DNA of 64,000 nucleotides from Flagellimonas onchidii (GTDB lineage: Bacteria > Bacteroidota > Bacteroidia > Flavobacteriales > Flavobacteriaceae). Shown here piece by piece: positions 56,017 through 64,000 of the stretch. A model generated the notes under the pieces. That model was not told where the DNA came from. It saw only the letters and a program-made list of their open reading frames with translations, and did not search any database. Every line of letters begins with the position of its first letter. Positions within the stretch are counted from its first letter, which is position 1. The stretch covers positions 1 through 64,000 of the forward strand of contig NZ_SRXX01000008.1 of the NCBI RefSeq assembly GCF_004804315.1, in the 5' to 3' direction. The position numbers were made by a program, and so were the translations under genes.

Positions 56017-57300
56017 ATGATTATGAAAATAAAGTTTAAAAATATAATGAGCACTATAATGATACTGAGTATTGTTATAGTGGTATTTTATGCTTGCGAT
56101 GAAGAAGCGGGAAGAGGGCCTATTTTTAGCGATGGCGTGCCACCAGGTCCTGTTTCGGAAGTAACGTTCGAGCCGATTTCAGGCGGTGCCATTATTAGTT
56201 ATACCCTGCCAGAAGATGAGGATTTGTTGTCGGTAACTGCTGAGTATACTTTAGCTAATGGAGAACAGGCCAAGGTACAGGCCTCCTCATTCAATAATCA
56301 GTTGGTAGTGGATGGACTGCTAGATTCACTTAGTAGTCATAGAATCTTATTGCGGACTGTAGATAAAGGTAATAACCAGTCAGAACCTGTTGAAGCAGAC
56401 ATTACTATAAGGGAAGCTCCTATTTATAAAGCTGCGAATACAGTGAGTATGGTACCTGATTTTGGCGGTGTACGCCTATTGTGGTCCAATCCGGCCGAAG
56501 AACGCTTGACTTTAAGACTGTTTACGCCTAGAGAAATTGATGGTTCGCCTTTGGCCATACAGACCTTGGTGAAAAGTGATGCAGTCCAAGAAACCATTAT
56601 TACCCGTGGTTTCTTGCCTGAACCACGGGAATTTAGAGCGGTTGTTAGTGATAAATGGGGGAATACGGCATCTCCGATAGTTACTAATTTATCGCCTATA
56701 CCCGAATTTTTGGTGCCCAAAGAGGATTTTAGCAATTTAGAATTACCTCATGATTTAACAAACAATGGGCCTACTTTTCCGGGATTAAGGCTTGAAAGAA
56801 TGTGGGATGGCGCTGAATATGTTGAGGGAAAGCGCGACTGGTTAAGTCCCGATACCCCTCCAGGAGCAGCGCGTGACCCTGATCCATTACCAGAGTATGC
56901 GCCACCTTTACCGGAATCGCATCTTTGGACGATAGATTTAGGACGTAAGGTCAAACTAAGCCGTTTGGTATATTTTCAGGACACCCCTTTTACTTTTGCA
57001 GCAATAAGAACCTTTGATTTGTGGGCTACAGCCGAAACACCAAATCCAGATGGAACACTTGATGGTTGGACTAAGATACTTTCACGTGCCTCCTATGAAA
57101 AGCCTTCTGGGCTGCCGCATGCAGGAGGTTTTAATAATACTCAAGAAGACTTGGATGCTGCTAGAGCGGGCCATGAATTTATAATTCCCTTAGAAGTCCC
57201 TGAGGTGAGATATGTTAGGTTTGCTGGCCTAGAAAACTGGATTGGCACTATAGTATTTACCGGACAGGAATTTTCGTTTTTTGGAAATTTTGAGCAATAA
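56017..57300 (+). CDS. DUF4959/DUF5126/DUF5000-type surface lipoprotein
   Basis: 427 residues. A membrane segment and 'FYACDEEAGRG' lipobox-like Cys near residue 26 start the protein. Two Ig-like domains follow (DUF4959 about 40-125, DUF5126-like to about 235) and then a C-terminal discoidin-like DUF5000 domain (about 255-420, 'HLWTIDLGRKVKLSRLVYF'), a fold used for sugar binding. It is typically encoded after SusD and probably binds glycan at the cell surface. It is followed by the DUF4998 gene after 4 bp. Confidence 0.85.
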   Translation: MIMKIKFKNIMSTIMILSIVIVVFYACDEEAGRGPIFSDGVPPGPVSEVTFEPISGGAIISYTLPEDEDLLSVTAEYTLANGEQAKVQASSFNNQLVVDGLLDSLSSHRILLRTVDKGNNQSEPVEADITIREAPIYKAANTVSMVPDFGGVRLLWSNPAEERLTLRLFTPREIDGSPLAIQTLVKSDAVQETIITRGFLPEPREFRAVVSDKWGNTASPIVTNLSPIPEFLVPKEDFSNLELPHDLTNNGPTFPGLRLERMWDGAEYVEGKRDWLSPDTPPGAARDPDPLPEYAPPLPESHLWTIDLGRKVKLSRLVYFQDTPFTFAAIRTFDLWATAETPNPDGTLDGWTKILSRASYEKPSGLPHAGGFNNTQEDLDAARAGHEFIIPLEVPEVRYVRFAGLENWIGTIVFTGQEFSFFGNFEQ

Positions 57301-57304
57301 AAGA

Positions 57305-58543
57305 ATGAGCATGAAAAGATTAACATATAAATTTATGAAATCAAACCTTTTGGCATTAGTAATAATAATGTTGGGAGCTTGTGAAACTACCGAAGAAACT
57401 TACGAACAGTTTGTTGAGGGCGGGGAGGATATTGTAGTGGGAAAGCCATTATCTATTGCAATTAATCCTGGAAACCAAAGGGCTAATTTTGTAATAGAAA
57501 TCAATGCTGATCCAAAGATAGAAAAAGGATCAATTAAATGGTTGCAAGCTGATAATACATCAGTATCTGAAGAGTTTGATATTGTTAGGACCACCGGTGG
57601 TCAGGAAACCATTGAAATAGAGGTTAGCAACATAGATGAAGGAATTCGAACTTTTACCATTGCCATGTTAGATGATAATGGAAAGTCTTCATTGCCGACC
57701 GAGGTATCTGAGCGAATTTATGGTTCGGTTTATGCGGAAGAATTGATTCCCAGGTCAGTGACAAGTGTAAATACACTTCCTGATGGAACGGCAACGGTTA
57801 ATTTTTCAGAAGTGATACCAGATGGTGTTATTGAAACCATTATAGAATATACAGATGTATCAGGTGTAGATCAAACTCAGGTTGTGGCCAATGATGCCAA
57901 TAGCGCTACCTTAAGTTCGTACATGGGGAGTACAACTTTGAATGTTTTTTCCTTGTACAGGCCAACACAGGATGCCATAGACAGCTTTAACTCGCAAACC
58001 CGGGAGTTTGAATATCCCAGAGTCATATTAGCAGCAGATAGAACACTTTGGTCTCAGGTAAGTCTTAACAATGATATTATCCCTGTTAAGGCAATTTGGG
58101 CACAATTGGATAATATAGCTGGAACTTGGGATGGTGATCCAAATACTTATGGTGCTTATGCACCTGGTACAGATCCTGGCCCTCATTTTACCGTAAGTTT
58201 AGGGCTGGACGATCCTAAAGCATTGGAAGAGGTGTCACTAGGTCCTTGGGGAGGGCAAGCAAATGAAGCAATCATAGGCTACGAAGTTTGGGGTATAGCT
58301 GATATTACAAATGCAGATACTACTACCGATTTTGTTACGGATCCAGATGCTTGGAGAGCTGAAATGGAAAGTAATGGTTGGGTTAAACTTGTGGAGACAA
58401 ATAAATCTGGAAATGAAAATCATGTAGTAAAAGTAACTGACCCAACAGAAGTGAATTTTATAAGATTTGTCGCTTTAACTAGGTCTGATGGTACTAGTGG
58501 ACTTATAGGTTGGGGTGATCTAGGTATAAATATATTCTTTTGA
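57305..58543 (+). CDS. DUF4998 surface lipoprotein
   Basis: 412 residues from the ATG at 57305. Lipobox 'IIMLGAC' lies near residue 26. A DUF4998 domain (about 45-200) is followed by a discoidin-like C-terminal domain ('WGDLGINIFF' at the very end). With the preceding protein it probably forms the surface binding part of the SusCD locus. Last gene before a terminator. Both this and the previous protein have no catalytic motif. Confidence 0.85.
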   Translation: MSMKRLTYKFMKSNLLALVIIMLGACETTEETYEQFVEGGEDIVVGKPLSIAINPGNQRANFVIEINADPKIEKGSIKWLQADNTSVSEEFDIVRTTGGQETIEIEVSNIDEGIRTFTIAMLDDNGKSSLPTEVSERIYGSVYAEELIPRSVTSVNTLPDGTATVNFSEVIPDGVIETIIEYTDVSGVDQTQVVANDANSATLSSYMGSTTLNVFSLYRPTQDAIDSFNSQTREFEYPRVILAADRTLWSQVSLNNDIIPVKAIWAQLDNIAGTWDGDPNTYGAYAPGTDPGPHFTVSLGLDDPKALEEVSLGPWGGQANEAIIGYEVWGIADITNADTTTDFVTDPDAWRAEMESNGWVKLVETNKSGNENHVVKVTDPTEVNFIRFVALTRSDGTSGLIGWGDLGINIFF

Positions 58544-58570
58544 TTAATTGAATTTCAAGCTTTAAAATAG

Positions 58571-58617
58571 AAAGCCCTTTATAAGATAATTATATTTCTT
58601 AGAAAGGGCTTTTTTTA
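58571..58617 (+). terminator. Terminator of the SusCD operon
   Basis: AAAGCCCTTT and AAAGGGCTTT (10-bp stem, 22-nt loop that includes a minor stem) followed by TTTTT. Ends the transcript 28 bp after the DUF4998 stop. Confidence 0.8.
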
Positions 58618-58730
58618 TAGAAATAGGTCAACTCTTCTTTTAGCCCCATCCAGTATATCAATGAGTAAGGTTAATTCGAAATATAGCTATAGACCAACCT
58701 AGCTAAGAAAACACTTTTTTAGTGTAAAAA

Positions 58731-61700
58731 ATGAAAATGGTGAGAAAGAAAATGCATAAACATATTATGGTTTGTTTATTAACCATAATTGGTTTAAATA
58801 CTGTAAATGCTCAAACCTTTGAGCGTATTGAACACATTGCAGGATTTGGTCAGCTTAAGGAAAATAATGGGGTCGCCGTTGCGGATATTGATAATGACAC
58901 TGATATGGACATTTTTGTGGTTGCGAATGATAAAGACGAAGATGGAAATGTCAAGACCTACAGCAAGTTGTTTCGAAATGACAATAATGGCTCCTTTACA
59001 GATATTACAGAATCTTCAGGTTTAGTGGATTTATATAAAAATGAATCTGCAATTGCTGCAAGCTTACAAGGCTTCATTGATTTTAAATATGGGGCGTTTT
59101 GGGGGGATTATAACAATGATGGGTGGCAAGACATATTTTTCACACATAAGTTTGAGGTTCAGTTATTTAAAAACCAAGGAGACAATACCTTTGTTGAAGT
59201 AACTACTGAAGCTGGGATTGAAAAAAGTACAGAATGTTTTAACACAGCAGCAACATGGACAGATTACAACAACGATGGCTTTTTAGATTTATATGTAAAT
59301 GAGTGGGGGGAATGCGCCTCGGAATTTCTATATAAAAATAACGGCAATGAGACTTTCACGAGAATAAATGTCGGAAATGATAATTTGGACAAGAGCTTTA
59401 ATACATTACCTTTCGATTTTAATAACGATGGTTATAAAGACTTTTATATTTCTGTAGACCTTAGCCAGCCCAATTTTTTGTATATCAACCAGCAAGATGA
59501 CACCTTTACGGAAAGTGCTGCAGTTTATGGTGTTGACAGTCAATTGGATGATATGGGAATCTCTATGGCAGATTTTAATAACGATGGTGCTATGGACATG
59601 TTTATTACGGGCATCGATGAAAACGCACTATTGGAAAACCAAGGGGACAATACTTTTGTAAATGTTAATGAAAAGTATAATATCTCAGGTACAGGCTGGT
59701 CGTGGGGACCTCGATTTGCTGATTATGATTTGGATGGTGATGAAGATTTGTTTATTGCTAATGGATTTTTGTTCAGATCACCTGAAAACAATGTGTACTA
59801 TAAGAATATGCTCGTCGAAGGAGGTCAGGGCTTTGTGGATTTTTCTGCAGAAACCAAACTCAACGACGCTTCAAAAAGTTTTGAAGCGATAGAATTTGAT
59901 TACGACAATGATGGTGACCTAGACATTTTTGTGAGTTGTTTCAATGGACATCCTTTTTTTTATAAGAACACACTTATTGATGAAAATGACTCAAAAGATT
60001 ATCAATGGATTAAAGTTGCATTGGAGGGAACGACCTCAAACAGAAATGCTTATGGCACCACGGTAAGCATAACTACGGCCAATGGAACTTTTAAAAAATA
60101 CTTTAGTGGTATAGGGATGATATCACAGAGCATCGTTCCGCTACATTTTGGGTTGAACGGTGCCACGACCATCAAAGAAATCAAGATAGAATGGCCTTCT
60201 GGCTTGGTCGAAACCTATCAAGATATACCCTCAAGGATGTTGCTCAAGGCACGTGAGGGCAATGGTTACGAACTTATAGACCAAGTGCCCGCCCAAAAAA
60301 TATTAGGATGTACAGACCCCAACTCATGCAATTATAACCCCTTGGCAACCCTAAACGATGATAGTTGCCAATATCTGGCACCTACCGAAATACAAGGGCC
60401 TGCAAATACCAGTTTCAACAATGAGGAACGTTACCGGTACAATGGTGGCGACCGATCGGAAATTTCATGGAGCGTTGAAGGAGGGGAAGTAATAAGTGGC
60501 GAAAATACCAACGAGATACTGGTTAGATGGGGCTTGGAGGCTGGTGGAAGCGTAACTGTCATCGAAAAGGGCGGTACTTGCCAATCGTTGCCCATTGAGT
60601 TGGAAGTAGACATAAAAATTGAGACAAATGATGACCTGTCAGCAGCCAGAATATGGAATGAGGCACTTTTGGAAGCCATTAGAAAGGATTTTGCACGTCC
60701 TACCGTCCACGCTAGGAACCTGTTCCATACGTCCATAGCCATGTTTGATACTTGGGCGATTTTTGATACTGATGCTCATCCTTATTTATTGGGAAATACC
60801 GTTAATGGCCATACAAGTGAATTTGATGGTTTTGACACGGAAAACGCTACCGATGAGGATATTAAAACTGCCATAAGTTATGCGGCCTATACATTGCTGA
60901 GCTATAGGTTCAAAGATTCACCGGGACATGAGGTCAGTCAAGAAAGGTTTGACCTGATTATGGAGGAACTTGGCTATGATACGAATTTTGATTCCACGGA
61001 TTATAAAGAGGGTAATTTTGCCGCCTTGGGGAATTATATCGCTCAAACGGTTATTGCGTATGGTGCTCAAGATGGTTCAAGGGAAAGCACAGGATTTGAC
61101 AATGCCCATTATGCCCCAGTAAACTCACCATTGGATCTTAACAGGAATGCCAATGCTGATATAACGATAACGGATCCAAATAGATGGCAACCATTGGCAT
61201 TTAGTGTGTTTATCGATCAAAGTGGAAATGAAGTGGAGGTGACCACTCCTGAGTTTCTAAGCCCTGAATGGGGCGATGTTCATTCTTTTGCACTGACACA
61301 GGAATCTGCCATAACCCGCCAAAGGGATGGAAATAATTATACAATTTTTCATGACCCGGGAGCACCCCCTAAACTGAGTACTACGGACAGTAACGCTGAA
61401 AGTGACCTTTACAAGTGGAACTTTTCATTGGTTTCGGTTTGGAGTGCCCATTTAGACCCGAACGATGGCGTCATGTGGGACATCTCTCCCAATACCATTG
61501 GCAATATCCCCTTGGAATCGTTGCCGGAATCACTCGACCAACACAGACAATTTTATGATTTATTGGATGGTGGTGATATTGGCCAAGGGTATAGTGTTAA
61601 TCCAAGAACAAACCAGCCTTATGAGACCCAAATTGTGCCTAGGGCTGATTATGCAAGGGTTTTGGCAGAGTTTTGGGCAGATGGTCCCGATTCAGAGACG

Positions 61701-62765
61701 CCGCCTGGACATTGGTTTACCATACTTAACTATGTGACCGATCATCCGCAATTTATCAGAAAGTTCAATAGTGAAGGGGAGGAGTTGGAGCTTTTGGAAT
61801 GGGATGTGAAAAGTTACTTTGTTTTAGGGGGAGCCATGCATGATGCAGCCATAAGTGCTTGGAGTATCAAAGGCTGGTATGATTATATAAGACCTATCTC
61901 GGCAATTAGATATATGGCTAGCCTAGGGCAATCAACAGACCCTGAAGAATCCAATTACCATATTGGGGGAATCCCATTGATAGAAGGGTATATTGAAATA
62001 GTAAAAGCATCCGACCCCCTTGCTGGAAACAATGACGAACATGTTGGAAAGATAAAGCTCTATGCATGGAAAGGGCATGATTTTATTGATAACCCTGCCA
62101 CTGATGCTGCTGGAGTGGGCTGGATATTGGCCGAAAACTGGTGGCCTTACCAACGACCGTCATTTGTGACCCCTCCTTTTGCAGGTTATGTGTCTGGACA
62201 TTCAACCTATTCCCGGGCTGCCGCAGAGGTAATGACCTTGATTACTGGAGACGAATATTTTCCTGGAGGGATAGGGGAGTTTGTAGCGAAGAAAGACGAA
62301 TTTTTAGTATTTGAGGAAGGCCCTAGTATGGATGTAATATTGCAATGGGCTACTTATCGGGATGCTTCCGATCAGTGCAGTTTGTCCAGAATATGGGGTG
62401 GAATACACCCTCCGGCAGATGACATAAATGGACGATTAATTGGAGAGCGGATTGGGCTGGAAGCATACGAAAAAGCACTTACGTATTTTAACAATTCAGT
62501 CGAGGATTCCAATGATGATCAAAAGGAAGTTACAAAAACAATATTATATCCGAACCCTGTAAGTCAAGGTGAGTTGATAACCATTCAAACAGTGGACAGC
62601 ATGGATGGTGAGATTCGAGCTTTTGATTTAACAGGTCGAGAAATACCTGTTCTAGTTGAATCTGAAGAAAGTAATAAAATTAGCTTTAGATTACTTACAA
62701 GCGGTAACACCGGTTTGTACCTGGTTAAGATGGACGATAGGACTTTCAAAATAATAGGGAATTGA
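58731..62765 (+). CDS. Secreted FG-GAP/UnbV - vanadium haloperoxidase fusion with T9SS tail
   Basis: 1344 residues. Signal peptide; seven FG-GAP/VCBS repeats (about 38-420, each with a 'DxNxDGxxD' calcium loop); ASPIC/UnbV domain (about 437-512); 'GCTDPNSCNYNPLATLNDDS' motif (about 526-545); a PKD-like Ig domain (about 555-625); and a PAP2/vanadium-haloperoxidase domain (about 635-1260). Its vanadate site is complete: Lys1047, Arg1054, 'SGH' 1155-1157, Arg1220 and His1226, with the exact spacings of fungal chloroperoxidase. A type IX sorting domain ends it (about 1272-1344). It should oxidise halides, or act as a phosphatase, at the surface. The fusion is unusual. Confidence 0.92.
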   Translation: MKMVRKKMHKHIMVCLLTIIGLNTVNAQTFERIEHIAGFGQLKENNGVAVADIDNDTDMDIFVVANDKDEDGNVKTYSKLFRNDNNGSFTDITESSGLVDLYKNESAIAASLQGFIDFKYGAFWGDYNNDGWQDIFFTHKFEVQLFKNQGDNTFVEVTTEAGIEKSTECFNTAATWTDYNNDGFLDLYVNEWGECASEFLYKNNGNETFTRINVGNDNLDKSFNTLPFDFNNDGYKDFYISVDLSQPNFLYINQQDDTFTESAAVYGVDSQLDDMGISMADFNNDGAMDMFITGIDENALLENQGDNTFVNVNEKYNISGTGWSWGPRFADYDLDGDEDLFIANGFLFRSPENNVYYKNMLVEGGQGFVDFSAETKLNDASKSFEAIEFDYDNDGDLDIFVSCFNGHPFFYKNTLIDENDSKDYQWIKVALEGTTSNRNAYGTTVSITTANGTFKKYFSGIGMISQSIVPLHFGLNGATTIKEIKIEWPSGLVETYQDIPSRMLLKAREGNGYELIDQVPAQKILGCTDPNSCNYNPLATLNDDSCQYLAPTEIQGPANTSFNNEERYRYNGGDRSEISWSVEGGEVISGENTNEILVRWGLEAGGSVTVIEKGGTCQSLPIELEVDIKIETNDDLSAARIWNEALLEAIRKDFARPTVHARNLFHTSIAMFDTWAIFDTDAHPYLLGNTVNGHTSEFDGFDTENATDEDIKTAISYAAYTLLSYRFKDSPGHEVSQERFDLIMEELGYDTNFDSTDYKEGNFAALGNYIAQTVIAYGAQDGSRESTGFDNAHYAPVNSPLDLNRNANADITITDPNRWQPLAFSVFIDQSGNEVEVTTPEFLSPEWGDVHSFALTQESAITRQRDGNNYTIFHDPGAPPKLSTTDSNAESDLYKWNFSLVSVWSAHLDPNDGVMWDISPNTIGNIPLESLPESLDQHRQFYDLLDGGDIGQGYSVNPRTNQPYETQIVPRADYARVLAEFWADGPDSETPPGHWFTILNYVTDHPQFIRKFNSEGEELELLEWDVKSYFVLGGAMHDAAISAWSIKGWYDYIRPISAIRYMASLGQSTDPEESNYHIGGIPLIEGYIEIVKASDPLAGNNDEHVGKIKLYAWKGHDFIDNPATDAAGVGWILAENWWPYQRPSFVTPPFAGYVSGHSTYSRAAAEVMTLITGDEYFPGGIGEFVAKKDEFLVFEEGPSMDVILQWATYRDASDQCSLSRIWGGIHPPADDINGRLIGERIGLEAYEKALTYFNNSVEDSNDDQKEVTKTILYPNPVSQGELITIQTVDSMDGEIRAFDLTGREIPVLVESEESNKISFRLLTSGNTGLYLVKMDDRTFKIIGN

Positions 62766-62831
62766 TTATAGAGAATATAGATTTATGGACCAACGTTAGT
62801 AGGTTCTAATTTTAGTTAGTTTGAGTTTGTT

Positions 62832-62869
62832 AAAAGCCTGTCATAAATCATTTGATAGGCTTTTATTTT
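62832..62869 (+). terminator. Terminator of the haloperoxidase gene
   Basis: AAAAGCCTGTCA pairs with TGATAGGCTTTT (one G-T pair) and is followed by ATTTTC. About 65 bp after the stop. Confidence 0.75.
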
Positions 62870-63029
62870 CTAGAACCAAGAAAAACAAAAAGAGATATTT
62901 CAATAGCATAAAAACTATGTTTCGTACACCTCATTATATCATTGCTTTTTGTTCAGTTATCTTTCTTAACTTCAAGACAGTGCCAACCCAGATATAAGGT
63001 TCCCTAAAAATAGGAGCGTTGAAAATTAA

Positions 63030-63305
63030 AGTTCAACGTTTAAATATGAAAGGAATTGCTGTGGGAATCAACAACATTTCTGGAAAGGATACAGAATTAT
63101 ACACTATCGAATTGATAAACAACCTTACCGTGAAATAGATTTGTTTACCAAGTATGGCAATTATCTGCACTTGCCCAGACATTTTGTGTTAGCTGAGAAT
63201 TTAAAGAAAGACAAACACACGCATGGGATTGAATTATTGGATAGGAAAAACGAAAAAAGTAAAGGAACTGTTTGTCATATCAAAAACTTTTTAGTGAACG
63301 AGTAG
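63030..63305 (+). pseudogene. C-terminal fragment of an SGNH/GDSL-like hydrolase
   Basis: An open frame without a start encodes about 91 residues, including 'FWKGYRIIHYRIDKQPYREI', 'YGNYLHLPRHFVLAENLKKD' and 'EKSKGTVCHIKNFLVNE'. The 'HLPRxFxLAExLxxGxHT' and 'KGTxCxIxxFLVN' patterns recall the C-terminal part of secreted GDSL esterases of Bacteroidota. An alternative frame over the first 90 bases looks like a frame-shifted upstream part. No signal, no catalytic Ser. I judge it a decaying remnant; family assignment from memory. Confidence 0.45.
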
Positions 63306-63339
63306 GGCGTTGAAACATAATTTCTGATTAAACTAAAAA

Positions 63340-64000
63340 TCACCCATTATTTTTATTGAAGTCGTTAGGGTTCATATCCCTGTCCTTGTATTGAGAGATA
63401 TATTCTGTAGGAGACATGTCTACCACAGTTTTAAACTGTCTATTGAAATTAGAAATAGTATTATAGCCAGATCTATAGCAAATGTCAGCAATGTTTTGTT
63501 TTCCATCCAGAAGCATTCGGCATGCGTAACTAATGCGTACTTCGTTCAGATATCTTGAGAAGGTTTTCAAGCTGGCACGTTTAAAAAATCTGCTAAAAGC
63601 AGAAGGATTCATATTTAGCAGGTTTGCCACATCTTCGAGTTCAATATTTTCTTGAAAATTTTTTATGATAAACTCATAAGCCTTATCCAATTTTTCGTTT
63701 TGATTTTTCTTAAAATTAGTTACAAAATCCTTTGAAGAAAGTAACACATAATTTGAATGCTTGGACAACTTGTTCAAAAGTCTCAAAAACTTTATGGTGC
63801 GCTTAAAACCAACGGGCATTTTACATAGTTTCTTTATTGTCTTTGAAACATCTAATGGTGGTTCTATAAATTTTATGCCATACCTTGCCTTGTTGATTAA
63901 CCCAAAAATATGATTCATCTCTTTGGACTCTATAAAATCAACGCCCAAAAATTCTTTTTTGAAATGTATTACAATGTCCTCGGCAATAAGATTTGAGTTT
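63340..64000 (-). CDS. AraC-family transcription regulator, cut by the window end
   Basis: The frame runs on to the last base of the window (N-terminal residues read 'NSNLIAEDIVIHFKKEFLG'), so the apparent start at 63948 is not real and the 5' part is missing. The visible part ends in a complete AraC double helix-turn-helix ('LEDVANLLNMNPSAFSRFFK' and 'NIADICYRSGYNTISNFNRQ'). An N-terminal cupin-like sensor is expected outside the window. Close to the SusCD locus and perhaps its regulator, though a sigma/anti-sigma pair already serves it. Confidence 0.88.
   Translation of the reverse strand, partial: NSNLIAEDIVIHFKKEFLGVDFIESKEMNHIFGLINKARYGIKFIEPPLDVSKTIKKLCKMPVGFKRTIKFLRLLNKLSKHSNYVLLSSKDFVTNFKKNQNEKLDKAYEFIIKNFQENIELEDVANLLNMNPSAFSRFFKRASLKTFSRYLNEVRISYACRMLLDGKQNIADICYRSGYNTISNFNRQFKTVVDMSPTEYISQYKDRDMNPNDFNKNNG

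Noticed and set aside
63046..63138. Short ATG-started frame of 30 residues after the haloperoxidase gene
   Set aside because: It lies in a different frame over the hydrolase remnant, has no coding character of its own, and is probably a chance frame.

Overview
The window looks like chromosomal DNA of a marine-type Flavobacteriaceae bacterium (Bacteroidota). Supporting signs are the SusC/SusD pair with a FecI-like sigma factor and FecR anti-sigma, type IX secretion sorting domains, promoters of the TTTG / TAnnTTTG type instead of -35/-10 boxes, missing Shine-Dalgarno sequences, and many families largely confined to Bacteroidota (DUF4199, DUF4286, DUF6428, DUF4998, DUF1501/DUF1800 pairs). I cannot name the genus. 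I see no rRNA, tRNA, CRISPR array, transposase or phage gene.

Layout. 1-1.8 kb: a minus-strand alkylation-repair operon (AraC-MGMT fusion, 2OG-Fe(II) oxygenase, stand-alone Ada metal-binding domain with a damaged end). 2-6.2 kb: a PH-domain protein, then an atypical Nramp-like transporter, a cyclase-family hydrolase and a ThuA-domain lipoprotein. 6.4-13.7 kb: a small membrane protein, ssb, a secreted unknown, a 49-residue Cys-rich protein, ferritin, a PAP2 phosphatase, tex and metG. 13.9-17.1 kb: a DUF1501 (Tat signal plus sorting tail) / DUF1800 pair. 17.3-25.6 kb: YraN, an ACT-like protein, a serine hydrolase, a diphthamide-synthase-like ligase, an unrecognised AT-rich membrane-protein pair, and mfd carrying in-frame palindromic repeats. 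25.6-31.4 kb: pdeM and an Lhr-like helicase of the ligase-associated DNA-damage module, separated by an accessory block with an orphan antitoxin, a lipoprotein fused to a toxin start, an unknown gene pair and several small repeats.

31.5-36.7 kb: TerB-like protein, fructose bisphosphatase, GNAT, aspartate kinase and an OlsF-like two-domain acyltransferase. 36.7-38.6 kb: an arsenic operon (ArsR, DUF6428, GNAT, arsenate reductase) with no efflux pump and a palindromic operator candidate. 38.7-48.3 kb: mostly housekeeping minus-strand genes, including TM2, VOC, DUF1801, DUF4199, a membrane-anchored LuxR-type regulator, a phosphoglycerate-dehydrogenase-like enzyme, cupin, mgtE, rsmA, DUF4286, a TPR protein and serS.

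48.4-64 kb is a nutrient-uptake locus: divergent ECF sigma and FecR, SusC with an STN signalling domain, SusD, two surface lipoproteins, then a 1344-residue secreted protein that joins FG-GAP repeats, an ASPIC/UnbV domain, a PKD-like domain, a complete vanadium-haloperoxidase domain and a type IX sorting tail. No polysaccharide-degrading enzyme is visible in the locus. It is followed by a decayed hydrolase fragment and an AraC regulator cut by the window edge. The haloperoxidase fusion and its coupling to a SusCD/FecIR system is the most unusual item. The split Ada operon, the toxin-start fusion and the pump-less ars operon are secondary points of interest.
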